The notes beneath the pieces were generated by a model that was given only the letters and a program-made list of their open reading frames with translations, ran no database searches and was not told the DNA's origin. Below, one piece after another: positions 43,276 to 56,238 of a stretch of 64,000 nt of DNA. Source of the stretch: Brachypodius melanocephalos (taxonomy: Eukaryota; Chordata; Aves; Passeriformes; Pycnonotidae); assembly GCA_013398615.1 (NCBI GenBank), contig VZSR01000479.1:4116738-4180737 (forward strand), in the 5' to 3' direction. Position numbers and translations under genes: made by a program. The number at the start of each line of letters is the position of its first letter. Position 1 is the first letter of the stretch.

Positions 43276-43389
43276 AGCATAGAATGGTTTTGTATTGAAA
43301 GGTGGCCTCAAGATCATGCAGCTCCAACCCCCCTGCCAAGGGCACTGACACCTTCCACTGGACCAGATTGCTCAGAGCTCTATCCCCAG
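43276..43389 (-). mobile_element. CR1 fragment (antisense)
   Basis: The plus strand reads GCATAGAATGGTTTTGTATT, then CTCAAGATCATGCAGCTCCA, and ACCAGATTGCTCAGAGCTC. It is moderately degraded. Confidence 0.88.
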
Positions 43390-43424
43390 AGAAGCAGGAG
43401 GCTGTAGTAATTATAACACAGTAG

Positions 43425-43448
43425 AAATAATAATAATAACAATAACAA
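43425..43448. repeat. (AAT)n/(AAC)n microsatellite
   Basis: Short AAT units are followed by AAC units, 35 bp after the CR1 at 43276. Confidence 0.85.
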
Positions 43449-44660
43449 TGGCAATGTAATGTTTTCTGCTAAACAGTATCCCAATTACTCTCAAAAGTTT
43501 GTTAACAAGCATTAATTACAGCTTTTTAAAATAATGTTTTTATAATTGGAATTCTCATTCCAACGGTTCACTTTGCTGGAATTCAGTAGGAGAACAAGAA
43601 AAATCTCCTGGTTTAGTCCTGTTGGTAGTGAATGGAATGAAGCCAGTGGATTGCCATGTGTGAGGGAAACTGACCCCCGGAGAAGTGTTTGTTTTTTGCC
43701 AAGATAGAAAATTCTGTTGGATGAGGTGTCTGTGGGCACTGCTCCCATATGTACAGGCATTTTGCATGAAGCTGGCCAAACTTTGTTTGCTGAGCACCGC
43801 TTTTAATGCAGTTATACATCTCAACTGCTGTGACAAAACCCTCTAATAATGATGATAATCTGATATTTATTACCTACAAGTCTTCCATTTGAATGGACCC
43901 CCATTGTGTTGATGCAACATACAAAGTCTTTAATCTACAGAATTACAGCTAACAAGACCTTTGATCACATTGGAGTCATAATATTGTTCTGTGAATCATC
44001 TTTACACCTTGTGCTTTGTTCAGCTTGAGTTGCGGTGAAGGCACATGGCTTGAGTGAGACAGTGACACCACCTCCAGGTGGAAAAGAAAGGAAAAAGGAG
44101 CAATGCAATGAGTTGGCCTAAACAAAGGATATCTCTTCTTTGACTATTAACTAAGATTGTTGGCTTGATAGAGAAATCCTTGGTAGAGGGATTCAACCAC
44201 GTAAATTTGATTTCTTTGTCTGAAAACTGGGGGTTTAAAAATTCTGTATTTAGAGATTTAATTCAATTACTTGATATCAGGTGTTTCCTAGGTAGCACAA
44301 TCAGATGCTATTGATAGTCAGCATGTTGTCAGAATGCTTCTGCTTCCTTCAGAAGGTTATGCAAAAGAGCTATGTTACCAAAATTAAGAAAACTGAAATG
44401 TTAAAACGTGAGGATGGGACTCAGCTCCCTGAGAACGAGACTCTGAAATGTTTTTTATAACCTCCTGCTTCACTCTCTTCATATTGACTCACATCATTAT
44501 GCAAATGCCATAAATAGCAATAAAATCAATTAAAGAGCTATTGAGCCTCATAAAAATATGTACCCATTAGTTTTCTGCTGAGACTGTGTTTCTGCTGTTG
44601 TCCAAGGCAGGGAGGAGTGCACAGCACTGGGAGCATTGGGGGCCACCTTCCCACAGGAGG

Positions 44661-44774
44661 GAGCTTGGAGCAACGTGGCCCAGTGAAAGATGTCCCTGCC
44701 CATGGCAGCAGGTTGGAACTGGATGAGCTTTAATGTGCCTTCCAACCCAAATCAGTCTGTGATTCTGTGATTTC
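44661..44774 (+). mobile_element. CR1 fragment (sense)
   Basis: It reads GAGCTTGGAGCAACGTGGCC, then GTCCCTGCCCATGGCAGCAG, and ends CAGTCTGTGATTCTGTGATT. Confidence 0.93.
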
Positions 44775-47364
44775 CAACCCTGCTCCAAAATCTGACCGTG
44801 CAATCTCTTCTCTTCTAGCCATGAAACTGCACCCCAAAGAAAGGACCTGAAACACTTGCCTGCAGGCTGCAAGACAAGCTGTTAGGAGCCATAATTGGAT
44901 AGAAAATGTGGATTAAGAAGGAAGTCTTTAATATTTGTGTTTCCTGGAGAATCGTATCCTGACTGTGCTTAGGGGTTTGTTCTGTTCCCTTCTCTGTAGT
45001 ACCTTTGTCACAGAGAGCCCTGATTAATTTCTTAGTTTTTCAGGTTTTGGTTTTTCTTTCATTATGCTGGGGCAAACTCTTCCTGGGAACAAAGAGGGCT
45101 CTGCAGGATACTGTGCAGTGTCTGGGTTTTACATCACTTTGGGGAGAACCCCTGTAGCTAAAACTTCACTGCCAGATTAGGAGGGCTGATGTCTTCCTGC
45201 AGACCACAAGGACTACGTCACAACAACATAAAAGTGATGCAGCAAATCACTGCAGTGCTCTGCAGTGCAGAACTGGTGCCATTTTTTCTGTGCAGATAAG
45301 GTTTGCATGGACCTGCTTGGTACCTGAGCTCAACAATATCCCCAGGCAAACTCTTCTATTCAGTCTTACTGTGCAAAGAAAGGAACTCTGCTTTGTCCCA
45401 TCATTTTGAAAATACAGAGGTCATGATGCACTAGGAAATACCACCCAAAAAAGGCAATAAAATTAGATGAAGGGAGGTTTATGTAAAATATGTCTGTGTC
45501 TCTAACCCAAGAACAAAGTAATATCATTCTCAGAGTGCTACTTCAAAGGAATTTTTCTTGAACATGATTTAATGTAAAACTGGTATATCTGCATTGTTGT
45601 ACACAACCTTATTTTATTTGGATTTAACAAGACCTTAATGTGAGTGCCCAAGGCCTGACCTGTCTGAAGGGTAGCTTAGGAGAAGGCGCAATTGCACCAT
45701 AAATAATTCACTTTGGTGCCTTGATTACCATCCACTATAGCCCTTTTGATACCCCATAAACTCAAATGTACCATGCTATTTCTCTCCATTTCAAACTGCT
45801 CTCCCAGGGAAAGCAAATGGAATAGCACCACCAGACCATATGCTGTGGAAACCAGGGAGTGCATGAAATTGCAGAGGTACCGACACACGCTGGGTTTTTC
45901 TGGCTGTTAAGTTCATGTGATAAAACTCAGCTCGTTCCTCCACCTCTGTGTGATATGCATTGAGAAAGTTTTAATATCACTTCTTTGTGGGATGCAGTAT
46001 CATCTGAGTGAGGAAGGAGAACTCTCCCTGGGTGTTTTGGTGAGCAAAGAGTGTGCTGGTGCTTGTCCTTGCTCGTCTGCTGCTAAAACAGGGAGGAAAG
46101 GAGCCAGTCCTGCCTGATGGGCAGCTGTCCTTGGCTCAATAACTAAGGCATGATTATTCCTGAAGTCCTAGTGTTGCAGATCTGGCAGAAGTTTATGGGA
46201 ATGGTGAATGCTTCAGACAAAAGATGCAGCTTTCTTTAAAGCATTGTAGTGTCCTTGCTTATCCCACATGGATCCCACATCATTCTGTAACAAAAATTTG
46301 GAGATGTTAGACCCCTCTCAGTTAGTGTTATGGAATGAGAAGAGAGTTCAAGCCCTGAGCTGGTGTTTGCATCAGAATCCTTCATCCATCTACATCTGGA
46401 TTTAGTTAAGAAAAGGGGGGTTCACCACAGCCCATCTGCAGAGTCCCAAAGTTATCACCATGACCTGGTTTCTCCTTGTTTTCTCCCTCCTTCACTCCCT
46501 CCCTCAAGGTTAGTGAATGGATTTTGGGTTTATGCTGCAGTGAGAGGACTCTGGCTTGTGGGCACCTTGAATTTACTGATAAGGAATCTCAAACGAGTTC
46601 TCCCCAAGTTATGAAGTGCATGGCACCTCTAAGGCTATTGTCCCATCTGGCAGGAGACCTGGAATCCCCACTCTGCCTTGTACCAGCCTCCATTAAGCAG
46701 TGTAAAATTGGTCTATTTATAACTCATTTTAGGGTCTAAATCTCAGGATGAAGTTGAAATGACTAGAGCTTCCTGGAAGGCAGCCAGGATTTGTCTTGCC
46801 CTTTTCTTTTTCATCTGGAAGAATAAAATGCTCAATTAGGACAGAAAAAGGAAGGTAGAGCAGGGTGAGGGTGGGGAAGGAACAAGCTAGAGCTGGAGGG
46901 GGAGAAGTGCTGCTCCTGGGCCACAACCTCTTGTTGAAGGTTTTACAGATGAGAGTTTGCCTTGGGGCCTGGTGTGGAGGGGATGTATTGAAGGCTGATT
47001 TGGGGATCTGGTAATCCAAAACCCCTTCCTAATCAGGCCTAATCATCTCCTACTTTATGGGAGAACAGATGAGAGATGGAGCAGAGGGGCAGGGTGGAGC
47101 CCGTGGATGGAGATATCTTGGCCTTGGTTGGGTTCAGGCCAAGGTGTAGGGCAACCACAAATATGAAAAAGAACTAGGAAAAGAGCTGCATATGTAAATA
47201 TCAAGGTCTCTGAATTTATGTAGTTTTGTAAAGGCTGCCAAATAATGCACATAGGCTATCTGGAGTTTGTGGGAAAAGTCTTGCTTAAAGATGTGACTGC
47301 TTAGGACTGTGGCCTTTTTGAGCTATAACAGGTATATAACACTGGACTGTGAGAATAATATCTA

Positions 47365-47505
47365 ACTTCAATGGCTTCAATGATTTCAACCCTGACTTGA
47401 ACTCCTTTTTACCCTGACTTCAACTACGTCAACTTAGACTTCAGCTTAGACTTCAATAAACTTTAACTTCAATTTGAACTCCAGCCTATTTTTGCTGAAG
47501 CTTTG
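47365..47505. repeat. Degenerate ACTTCAA-type repeat
   Basis: About ten occurrences of ACTTCAA and close variants (GACTTGAAC, AGACTTCAGC, AACTTCAAT) occur at irregular 10-23 bp spacing. One local duplication is clear: ACCCTGACTTGAACT and ACCCTGACTTCAACT. Confidence 0.7.
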
Positions 47506-47639
47506 ACTTAAAGTTCCCTGCTTAGATTACTTTTACACCTCCTCTTCTAGTCTTCTCTCAGCCACAAGACACTACTCCCAACTGTACATTGGCCTCCCTT
47601 CTCTTAGTGTTTATTCTTTTTTTCCTGATTTCTCAAGTT

Positions 47640-48003
47640 ATTAATTGTTGCTAAAATGAGGTGTGAGAGCAGAGCTCCATGTGTGTTGTTTTATGGCAAA
47701 TTCCAGGTTAAGCTGAAAGCAATTTCCAAACTCAAGGAGCTTTCAAACACAGCAGTGACTCAGTTTCTTGGGTTTGCACTAATTTCAGTTCAGTTTTTCA
47801 CTGCAGACTGTTTTCCTCAGCTGATTTGCTAACTAGGCTCTGCCCCCCAAACCCTGAAAATCACCTATTACACCACAAGACCCCTCCTCTCTCCACTGCA
47901 GCACTTGCATTTAGTGCAATTCTCTCTGGAGTTACTCATTTGCCTTGGTTATTACTGAATAAAGCTTTCTCTCACCACCAGCTCCTGCTTCGTTCTGCCA
48001 ACA
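47640..48003 (+). mobile_element. Possible solo LTR end (endogenous retrovirus-like)
   Basis: AATAAA at 47958-47963 is followed by GCTTTCTCTCACCACC, GCTCCTGCTTCGTTCTGCC and AACA, resembling the R-U5 end of an avian retroviral LTR. A TGG follows shortly after, as a primer-binding site would begin. The left boundary is not seen and no coding sequence follows. This is pattern recognition only. Confidence 0.28.
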
Positions 48004-48831
48004 GTGGCAATCCAATGTTTGTGAGGTAATTGCAGCTTCTGTGGCCTGAGATGTGAAAAAGGCAATGGCAGCATCATGCAATGAAACTAAGAGGATGAAT
48101 TGGGCACTGAGAAGGGAAAATGTACCTGTTTGCAAACAGTCCAGTAACCAAGAAAGGATAATTTTTTTTTTAATGGGGGTTTAATAGTCTGGTTGTGTGA
48201 GGTGACTCTTTGTCCTCTGCTGCAGACTCAGGCTGGGCACCACCAGGGTCCCTGTCACCTCCCTGGCTGGTGACATGTCAAAGGCCACCATGGACTCTGT
48301 TGGTGTCCACAGCAGTTAGCTCATCTTTGCATGCTGCTGCTTCTAAAGGAGAGCAGACCCTGGCATGACTGGCATCCCTGTAAGGGACCTGTGAATTTTG
48401 CAAAATAATCCATCCTGCTTCTGACAACAGCATCACTTTCTTTTTATCACTTTGCTTGCTTTACTGCAGCTTTCCTATAAGTTTTGGGGTCAAATGGGCC
48501 TCAAATGTCCCCTGACCCAGTGTGCTTTTCCTCCACTTTGTGTCACAAGCTGTGAATGTCACATCCTTCTGTTGCAAAGTGATAAATCACTGCTGCTTTC
48601 TGACCATGGAGATGGTGGAAGGTATGATTAATATCCTGTTGTTGCTGGCTGGCAGCAGGTTTTTGGCATGCTGAAGGAAGCAAGCTTTGTAATGGGTTAA
48701 TGCCCCCTTGTTCATAAGCATAACATTAAACACATGCTTAGTAAATTTGTTTTCTCGTAGCAGGGCCTGCAGTGAGTGACTGAGAGCTGGGCTTTTCTGG
48801 GCTCTCTGCTTTCACTGACTCCTTCTATAAT

Positions 48832-48950
48832 GCTGTGGAAAGTCATTTAAATGTCTCCAGTATGTAAGTTTACCCAACTGTAAAATTTGGTGTAATAAGG
48901 CTTGCTTACTTTACAGCTGAGGTTTAATTCAATAATGTTTGTTGTGAATG
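48832..48950 (-). mobile_element. Candidate ancient MIR-like SINE
   Basis: The order GTGGAAAGTCATTTAAATGT, then TAAGTTTACCCAACTGTAAAA, GTGTAATAAGG, CTTTACAGCTGAGGTTTAAT and TAATGTTTGT closely follows the MIR complement (GGGCAAGTCACTTAA, CAGTTTCCCCATCTGTAAAA, ATAATAA, CACAGGGTTGTGAGGATTAA). This copy matches better than the one at 42738. Confidence 0.5.
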
Positions 48951-51900
48951 TCAGCTCTCATCCAGGAGGTATAATAGGAGAGGTGTTATAAATGGGCAGC
49001 GTGGAGGGATGTCCATTAGCAAAGTCCTTGTTATAAGAAAAGTCTTGCTGGAACAGAACACAGAAATCAAACAGCAGCTGACACAACCAGATAATGATCT
49101 TGCCTGTAGTAATCTTTCAGATAATGAGATGTGGGTGTTAGGAAGGGAGTTGGTGTGGCAGAATGACGAGTGTCACTAACTGCCTGGAGCCAGTCTGTGT
49201 GCCAAACACACTCCCCATCCCACCCCCGTCCCTGTTGGGGTGTACCTGCCTGGCACCTGCCCAGCCCTTTGTCCTCTGCACTCCTTCAGGACAACGTGGC
49301 TGGAAGACTTTGGTAAAGCAGAAACCACGGGCTGGGTTGGGAAATCTGCTGCTGCACACTCATCTAGAGCACAAAAAGGCCAAGAAGAGCAATACACTTA
49401 TTTTAGCTCAGCTGCCCTCCGGCAGCTTTGTTATGCTGAACAGCCCCTTTGGACAGTGCGTGTAGTTTGTTTTAAGCGCACATTTATCACCTTCACGGGT
49501 GATTTATAACGTGAAGCACATCCAAAGAATAAGGAATGTGGTTTGTCCTGCCATAAAGGTTTTTGTTTGTGTTTGTGTTCGCTGCGGGGTGAATCACTGG
49601 GGGGTTTGTGGGAGGAGGTGTTTTGCTGAAGGTTTTTTGTTAAACTCCTCTGTGTTAGGTTAAAGGCTGGAGGACAGCCAAGCTGGGCACTGTCTTGGTT
49701 GGCACATGGAAAAATTCATTGCATCAAGGTGCCAGAAGTCCAAAAAGTGGTAGTAATAGGGTGATGAGGGATACATTGCTCTGAATATAGGTGACAATAT
49801 AAAAAGACCAGCTGTGGGCAGTGTGCACTGGGTGAAATCCAGCTGTGTCACACCCAGAATCTGGTTCCAGCATGGACAGGCAAATGTTTTGGAGTGGTTG
49901 GGGGTAGACATCCTTGATTTTCTTCATCACTCAGGTGTAATCATTAATCTAAATAATTTAACTAATGATATGAGAACCCGATTTTGACTGTACCAGGGAT
50001 GGTGTGGAATTAATGCTGTGCAAGGCAATGTGTCTCCCCAGGATTGCTGCCTGCAGAAGCAAAAGCTCTATCAAGGCTTTAACCAGAGGTTCCATCTCTA
50101 ATTTGGCCAGCAATTACTTTGTAACATGGAAACCCTGAGGCCACATAGGTCTTTCTTATCCTCCAGCACTCTGTGGCTTTCCTGCCTTAGGTGTTTTCTT
50201 TGTTTGCCTGGTTTCACAAACAAAACTGCCTTAGTCCAGGTGAGTATTTCAGATTTATTTGTCAACCATGTGGAGTTCAAATCACTAGGTGTGAGTTGTA
50301 GTAATGTCCAGAATGTGTAGCTATTTAAATTATAATTATCAGATCAATCAGGCAGCCTGGAAAAGGTGCTCCAGGAGAAAAACATCATTCTGGTTCTGCT
50401 TTTCCAATGAATTCAACAGCTACTTGCACTTACTGCATATTACAGTAATTTTTTGAGTTTTATGTTTCATGCTTCCACTACATAACTCTTTGCTTTCAGT
50501 GCTAGGAAAATGTGGCCCACTTCTCAAAAATTAAGAGCTTCTAAGGGCTTCAATTAAATCTGACTTTCTAAATAATTTCCTCTGCTAAGGGTCACATCCC
50601 TTGCTTTTCTTTCTCAGCCTCTCCACTGTGGAGAGATTTGCTGGGAAAGAGCTGTACCACTGATTTTGACAGTTGTCATGTTACTCTTCTAAGTGTCTCC
50701 TCTGTATATTATTCTTCCCATTGCATGTTGACATAAGCCAGGGGCTCAATGCCTGGGTTGGAGAGGGGAGCTCCCCTGTGCTGGGCTTTGCTCAGGGCTG
50801 GAATAGGGGCATTGCAGAGACTCCTGAAAGCTGCTGGCCAGGGCCATGCTGAGGGGCTGGGCTCAAATATACCTGACAGATCCTGTGTAAATGCCCTTCA
50901 GCCAAGCCTCCCCTTCACACACAGAGTGGGTAGGATAAAAGACAGTAAATGGATAAGAGAACGACAGGCTAACTAAGCAGCCAAAAATAACAAGTTTAAA
51001 TTTAGCCTGGGCTCAGATTTCAATCTGAGAGCACAATGCATTTTATTGCTTTAAAGGGCAAGGGATAGAACAGGTCTCATCTCTTTCACAGGTGCAGCAC
51101 AGTGGACATGGAGATCAGCCAGCAGCTCCTCTGTGTGTCTGAGGTGTGTGTCACCCAAGCAGGGCCCTTTGGTGACACAGAGCAAGACCCACAACAAGCC
51201 CCAGAACTGGACTGTGGCTGCAGGGACCTGGCACAGGTGACACCTGCCCTCTGGGGTGATGCTGATTGTGCCATGAATGAGAGGGTTCAGCTGTGTCCAC
51301 AGGCAGAAAGAACAGGAATGGCTGGCTGTGCCAGAGGCATGGTGCCCAGCCAAAGAGATTCCCAAGAGATGGCTTAAAACTGAAGATAAATCAAAAGTTT
51401 TGGAGCTTAGGAACGGGCTGAATAATATTGCTGCTAAATGGAACACCACAGAGCTCTGACCAACAATTCCTCACACTGTTTCTCCCAACACATTGCTTCT
51501 ACCACGGCAATCTGTTTAAAAGTTTTGCTCCTCCTCATGCTTTCTCCCTCCTTATTTATTTTGAATGTTGCCTAATGTTTATCTCACTATCCAACTGACC
51601 TTTCAGTTTTGCTCTCTGTCTTAAGACAATCTCTGGATTCACTTTGTCCTTCATGAATGGTTTTGGAAAGCCCACATGTGCACTCCTGTGTGTCTGTGCT
51701 GTTCATCCTGTTTCATGGGAGCACTGAGGAGTCTTCAGCTGCCAGCCCAGCTCTTTCCTCTTCCCAGCCTGGCAGGGACCAGCAATGCCCATGAGCAGGT
51801 TGTCAGAGGTGAAACACAAACTTTTATGCACTCTCTGTAAGTGTTAATGAACCTTGTAAAGCAAAAGCTCAGTGAAGTATATCGAGCCCCAGCTGTTCTC

Positions 51901-52200
51901 CGTGGGGAGGATAACCTGGCAGAAATAGCATTGCTATTTGCTGAAAGATTCTCTCATTTCTAAGGCTGGTGTGGATATACGGAAGGTGCTTGCAGAGGGA
52001 GATGCTTGCAAAGGGATTGCTACCCTTGGAGCACTAGGTTCCTTCCAACATGGTGATGTTTCCTTCTAAAAATGTCTTTTTTTCTCTTTCTCTTATTTTT
52101 CTTTTAAACCCCTATTCCTAGACACAGTCCTCAATCCCCCTCCAGTACTCTTTCTGATTTCCAGGGGGGGAGTCCAGTTTTACCCACCCCAGAGAGGCAC

Positions 52201-52360
52201 TCACAGAAACACAGGATGGTTTAGGTGGGAAGGGACCACAGTGCTCACCTGGTTCAGTCTCCCTGCTCAGGCAGGGCCTCCCTGGGGCACACTCAGGATT
52301 GCAGCCAGGTGGTTCTGCAATATCTCCAGTGAGGGTGAGGCCACAGCTGCTCTTCCCACA
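52201..52360 (-). mobile_element. CR1 fragment (antisense, divergent subfamily)
   Basis: The plus strand reads CACAGGATGGTTTAGGTGGG, AAGGGACCACAGTGCTCACC, then GGTTCTGCAATATCTCCAGT and GAGGCCACAGCTGCTC. It resembles the complement of a CR1 subfamily with a different body. Confidence 0.82.
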
Positions 52361-54691
52361 GTCAGATTTTGGAACCAGTGTGTGAGTCTTTAAAATCAGG
52401 TTTCCAGTAGTGCATCTCAGCGTGCTTCTGGAGAAACTCAGAATTTCGTTCCCTTCCTTGACTGCCTAGAGCTGACATAAACACTGTAGCTGATATTTCT
52501 GAAGTGATCATGGAGAACACTTGGAGCTGAGCTGAAGGGCAAGGATAATATCCACTGCAGCAGAGGATGCTGCCAGGTGCAGATGGCGAAGGCAAAATGA
52601 AAGATAAAGGAATGGAGTGACACTAAAAGGGAAAATCTCTCTGTTTTGAAGTCAATAACAGAAATGTTAAGGCAAAGCAGCCTCTCTGAGTTAGTTATTA
52701 ATAACCTACAAATGACAATGAATTGACACTTCTAGCCTGGCTGCCTGCAGCTCTCTTGGTGAGTATGTGTTGCCTAAGTTAAGATGGACATCTTTATTTT
52801 AGTTAAGTTACAGGAAAGAGGCAGGGTTATGCTATTTCAAGCTACCCTCTAGTTCAACTGTTCAAACAAAACAGTTTCTTGATTCACTCTAATACTTAAG
52901 ACAACAGGAAGCCCTTCAATTCTTAGAGGAAAAAAATGTTCCAGCTTTTTATAAAATACTTTCGGCATTACAAAAGATCTACTATCATCAGTTATTTCTT
53001 TATAGTTATGAATTGTCACTGTTGCAATTTTTTACATTGGATATTTCTGGAGAAATAAAAGATACTTCTTTCTGTCCTGTTTTGTTTTAGTAAATTGCAG
53101 GTTGTGATTTAAGTTTCTGCATTCAGGTTTATTTCTGTCTCCTATTGGGATAATATAATCAACAATAACTACTATTGCTTTCATTTTTAAGACAGGATTG
53201 ATAAACCAGCTCACCTACATGTCCTGTATGAAATTAAATTCATATTTTAAATACATGTTTTGATAGTTCCCTTTTTTTTTCCTTAACAGCAAAAGGATGT
53301 TATTTTGTCTAAGAACCAAAGATGAGAAATCCCAAAGGTGAATTTCTTATCGTACAAATTCCCAGGCAATAAATGAATGAATATCCCTAAAAGGAGGATG
53401 AATTCTAATCTTTCTTCTGCAGATGAAGAGCCTCATGACTAGTCATGAGACTGAAAAAGGCATCTATGTCCTTCATCTCATGAAATCTTATGTGATATCT
53501 GGCTGGGTATCACTAGGTGAGCTTCAACACATCTTGAATGCACTTGATGGCCCATATGTTTAAAATTTGCTCATGGAGCCATATGTTGAAAACTTCCCTA
53601 AATGCTGCTACTTCTTATTTTTAGGCCGTTTTTAAGTTTTAAGAAAATGACGGTCTCATGTTGTGACCCCTGTTACTCCAGACTGTGCCAAACATATTGT
53701 AGTCAGCTACTCCACAGTGACCCTAAAGAAATGGAAAGTGTAGGAGTGAATGTTAGGGAAGCAGAGAGAGAAGCCTGGCAAGTGACTGCAGGGAGGAAAA
53801 TGAAGATGAGTGTTTGGAAGGTGCTGTGATTATTGTCTTTCTCTCTTCTTGGTAATAATTGTGCAAAAATTTTAATTCAGAAAGGGAGGATATTATAATT
53901 GATGACCAGACTGTAATCTCTCTGCGTAAAATGTTGCAGATCATCAGCACACAACTGTCTCCATTTGCACGCCACTATAATTTTATATTCTCATCTTTAG
54001 GGCTTGTTCATGCTCTTGCATGAATTAAGTCTCTTTCTGTAGAAATGATTAGATTATGGACCTCTTTTAAGGTTATCACCTTCCTTTTGAACAAACCAGA
54101 TTTGAGCTAAAACTCAGAAATTATCAGTTGTCACAGAGGCATTCACTGGTGAGCCATGCTGGACCAATTGCAAGACAAACATAAACAGGTGGTAGGAGCT
54201 TCCTTCCACACCTGCATGTGCTTGCAGAGGCTACTGAAGCTGAATAAATAATGCAAAAACAGTGTGTCTTTTCTCCCTCATTTCCTGCTCAAGAATATAA
54301 AATGTGCTCACGTTGGGTGGGAGATGCCATTTTCCCCATCTCTGTGCAAGTACTGAGCAACTTACACTGCAACTGGAAGGCAGCAACTCAAAAATGTGCA
54401 AAGGAAATCACTTTCTGAACTCAAATATATTAGAATATGAACCATGGCAATGTGAAATGTCTAATCCCTCTATCAGTGCTGAGTCTTTAGTCTAAATGCT
54501 AAATGGAAATGCCATGTGCAGGATTTAGACTGAGGACTTGAGCCTGATAGGGGATTACCTATCTGATATGACAAAGAGAAACAACCAGTGTTATTAGGGT
54601 TAACGGAGAAACCTTCTGGATGGACATTTAAAAGCTCTTGCTTCTGAATCTGAATCAGTATTTATCCAGGTCTGGGGCAAACAAACATACA

Positions 54692-54967
54692 ATCAGAGAA
54701 TTTGGATTGGAAAGGACCTTAAAATTTATTTAATTCCAATGCCCTGCCATGGGCAGAGACACCTTCCATTATCCCAGGTTTCTCCAAGCCTCATCCAACC
54801 TGGCCTTGAACACTTCCAGGAATCCAAGGGCAGCCACAGCTTCCATGGACACCCTCTGCCAGGGCCTCCCCACCCTCATATGGAAGAATTTCTTCCTAAT
54901 CTCTAATATAACAGTGCCCACTGTCACTGTGAAGTCATTACCCCTTACCTTGTCACTCCAGGCCCTT
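54692..54967 (-). mobile_element. CR1 fragment (antisense, about 275 bp)
   Basis: The plus strand reads CAGAGAATTTGGATTGGAAA, GCCATGGGCAGAGACACCTT, CATCCAACCTGGCCTTGAAC, GAAGAATTTCTTCCTAATCT and CATTACCCCTTACC. It is one of the longer copies. Confidence 0.94.
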
Positions 54968-56196
54968 GACAAACTTCAATACAGCACAGACTGCACCTGG
55001 CTAATGGCTTTGGCTCAAGTGGGACATCAGCTGCAACCCTGATTAAACGAGGTTTAACACAGCAATCAGTTAATAGTTCAGTGTCCTGTGCTCTCTGTGC
55101 CCTCTGCAGCGACACCAGAGAACCAACACTCTGCTTCTGTGTCTGTCTGGCTGAAGCAGTCTGAAGGTAATTTTTCAGGACTCAGTTAGAGCCACCACAG
55201 CACAGTTAGCACACTGCCTCAACATATCAAGGCCTGCAATGCGTTAAATATTTTGCAGTTTTTCTGCCAGTAACAAAGTTAATGTCAAAATTCTTTTTTT
55301 TTTTTTTGATGCTTAGGCACTTTTCAAACACTCACCATCAGACTGATACAACTGAAAAAACAGAGAAAATTAATTTATAGAGCTGTTAGCAGAAATGTTT
55401 GGAAAACACTTAACATGATTTATTTGCTATTTCCTGTAGCAGAGTGAAGCTCTACACCTTCTCTGCTGTATTGCTTTGTCCTGGACATACACAACAGCTC
55501 CCTGGGGCTTGGCTGGCCCAGGATCTGACTGCCCAGTTCTGGCAAAATTGGGAAGAAATTTACTTTTAAATTCAAGTCATAATATATAATATCCTTAGGC
55601 AATCCTGGGAGGCTTTGCCGATTCTTCTGGGGTTAGCAGCTTCAAAAAACCCAGAATCAAATTATATTGCATTTGACTCCATTAATATCAGTCAAACTAT
55701 TTAAAGGACAGGTTTTGTTGTTGGTTTAGATTTTTATGCTGTAAAAGCACTATTCAGACATCTCTAACAAAGAAAAAGAATGCTCCAGCTTCTGCTGCAG
55801 GTGAATTCTGATATTTGAAGATCCATCCTGTGATGAAACTCTGCCCAGTGATGGAGAAGGTCAGTCCAAGTGTCACCACTCAACATGTCCAACAACAAAA
55901 AATCAGTGCTGTTCTCCCTCAAAGAGCTGGCTAAAAGGTCTGGAGGTATATTTGGAAATGAGGGCTCTGACTACATGGGCAGAGTGAAAGAAAGAAGGAG
56001 CTGGGAGGTGGAGGGGAGACAGGAACCCTCCTTCCCCCTTGCTCTTGTGATACATGGACCAGCTGGGGACATTTTGGGTGGGAATTGTTTAAGATTTGCT
56101 CTGTTGACCTAAAGGCAATTTTTTTTTCTCCATCTCAGATGTGAGGGAAAACCCAGTGAGAGAAGTTGTGCTGGGAATTATATAATGGAATAAAGG

Positions 56197-56238
56197 GGGG
56201 TGTGTGTGGGGGTGTGTGTGTGTGTGTGTGTGTGTGTA
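56197..56238. repeat. (GT)n microsatellite with G-rich start
   Basis: G6 and G5 runs sit among GT units, followed by about 14 GT dinucleotides. Confidence 0.92.

Larger units (their letters stand above)
38051..47280. other. Intergenic, no supported gene
   Basis: This holds four CR1 fragments (39326, 41893, 43276, 44661), one candidate MIR-like SINE, homopolymers and AT-rich unique sequence. ORFs on both strands are short and unlike known families. Confidence 0.75.

Noticed and set aside
51051..51449. 132-codon minus-strand ORF, briefly considered as a degraded olfactory receptor or retrocopy
   Set aside because: No receptor signature (such as the MAYDRYVAIC motif) and no poly(A) tail or target duplication are present.
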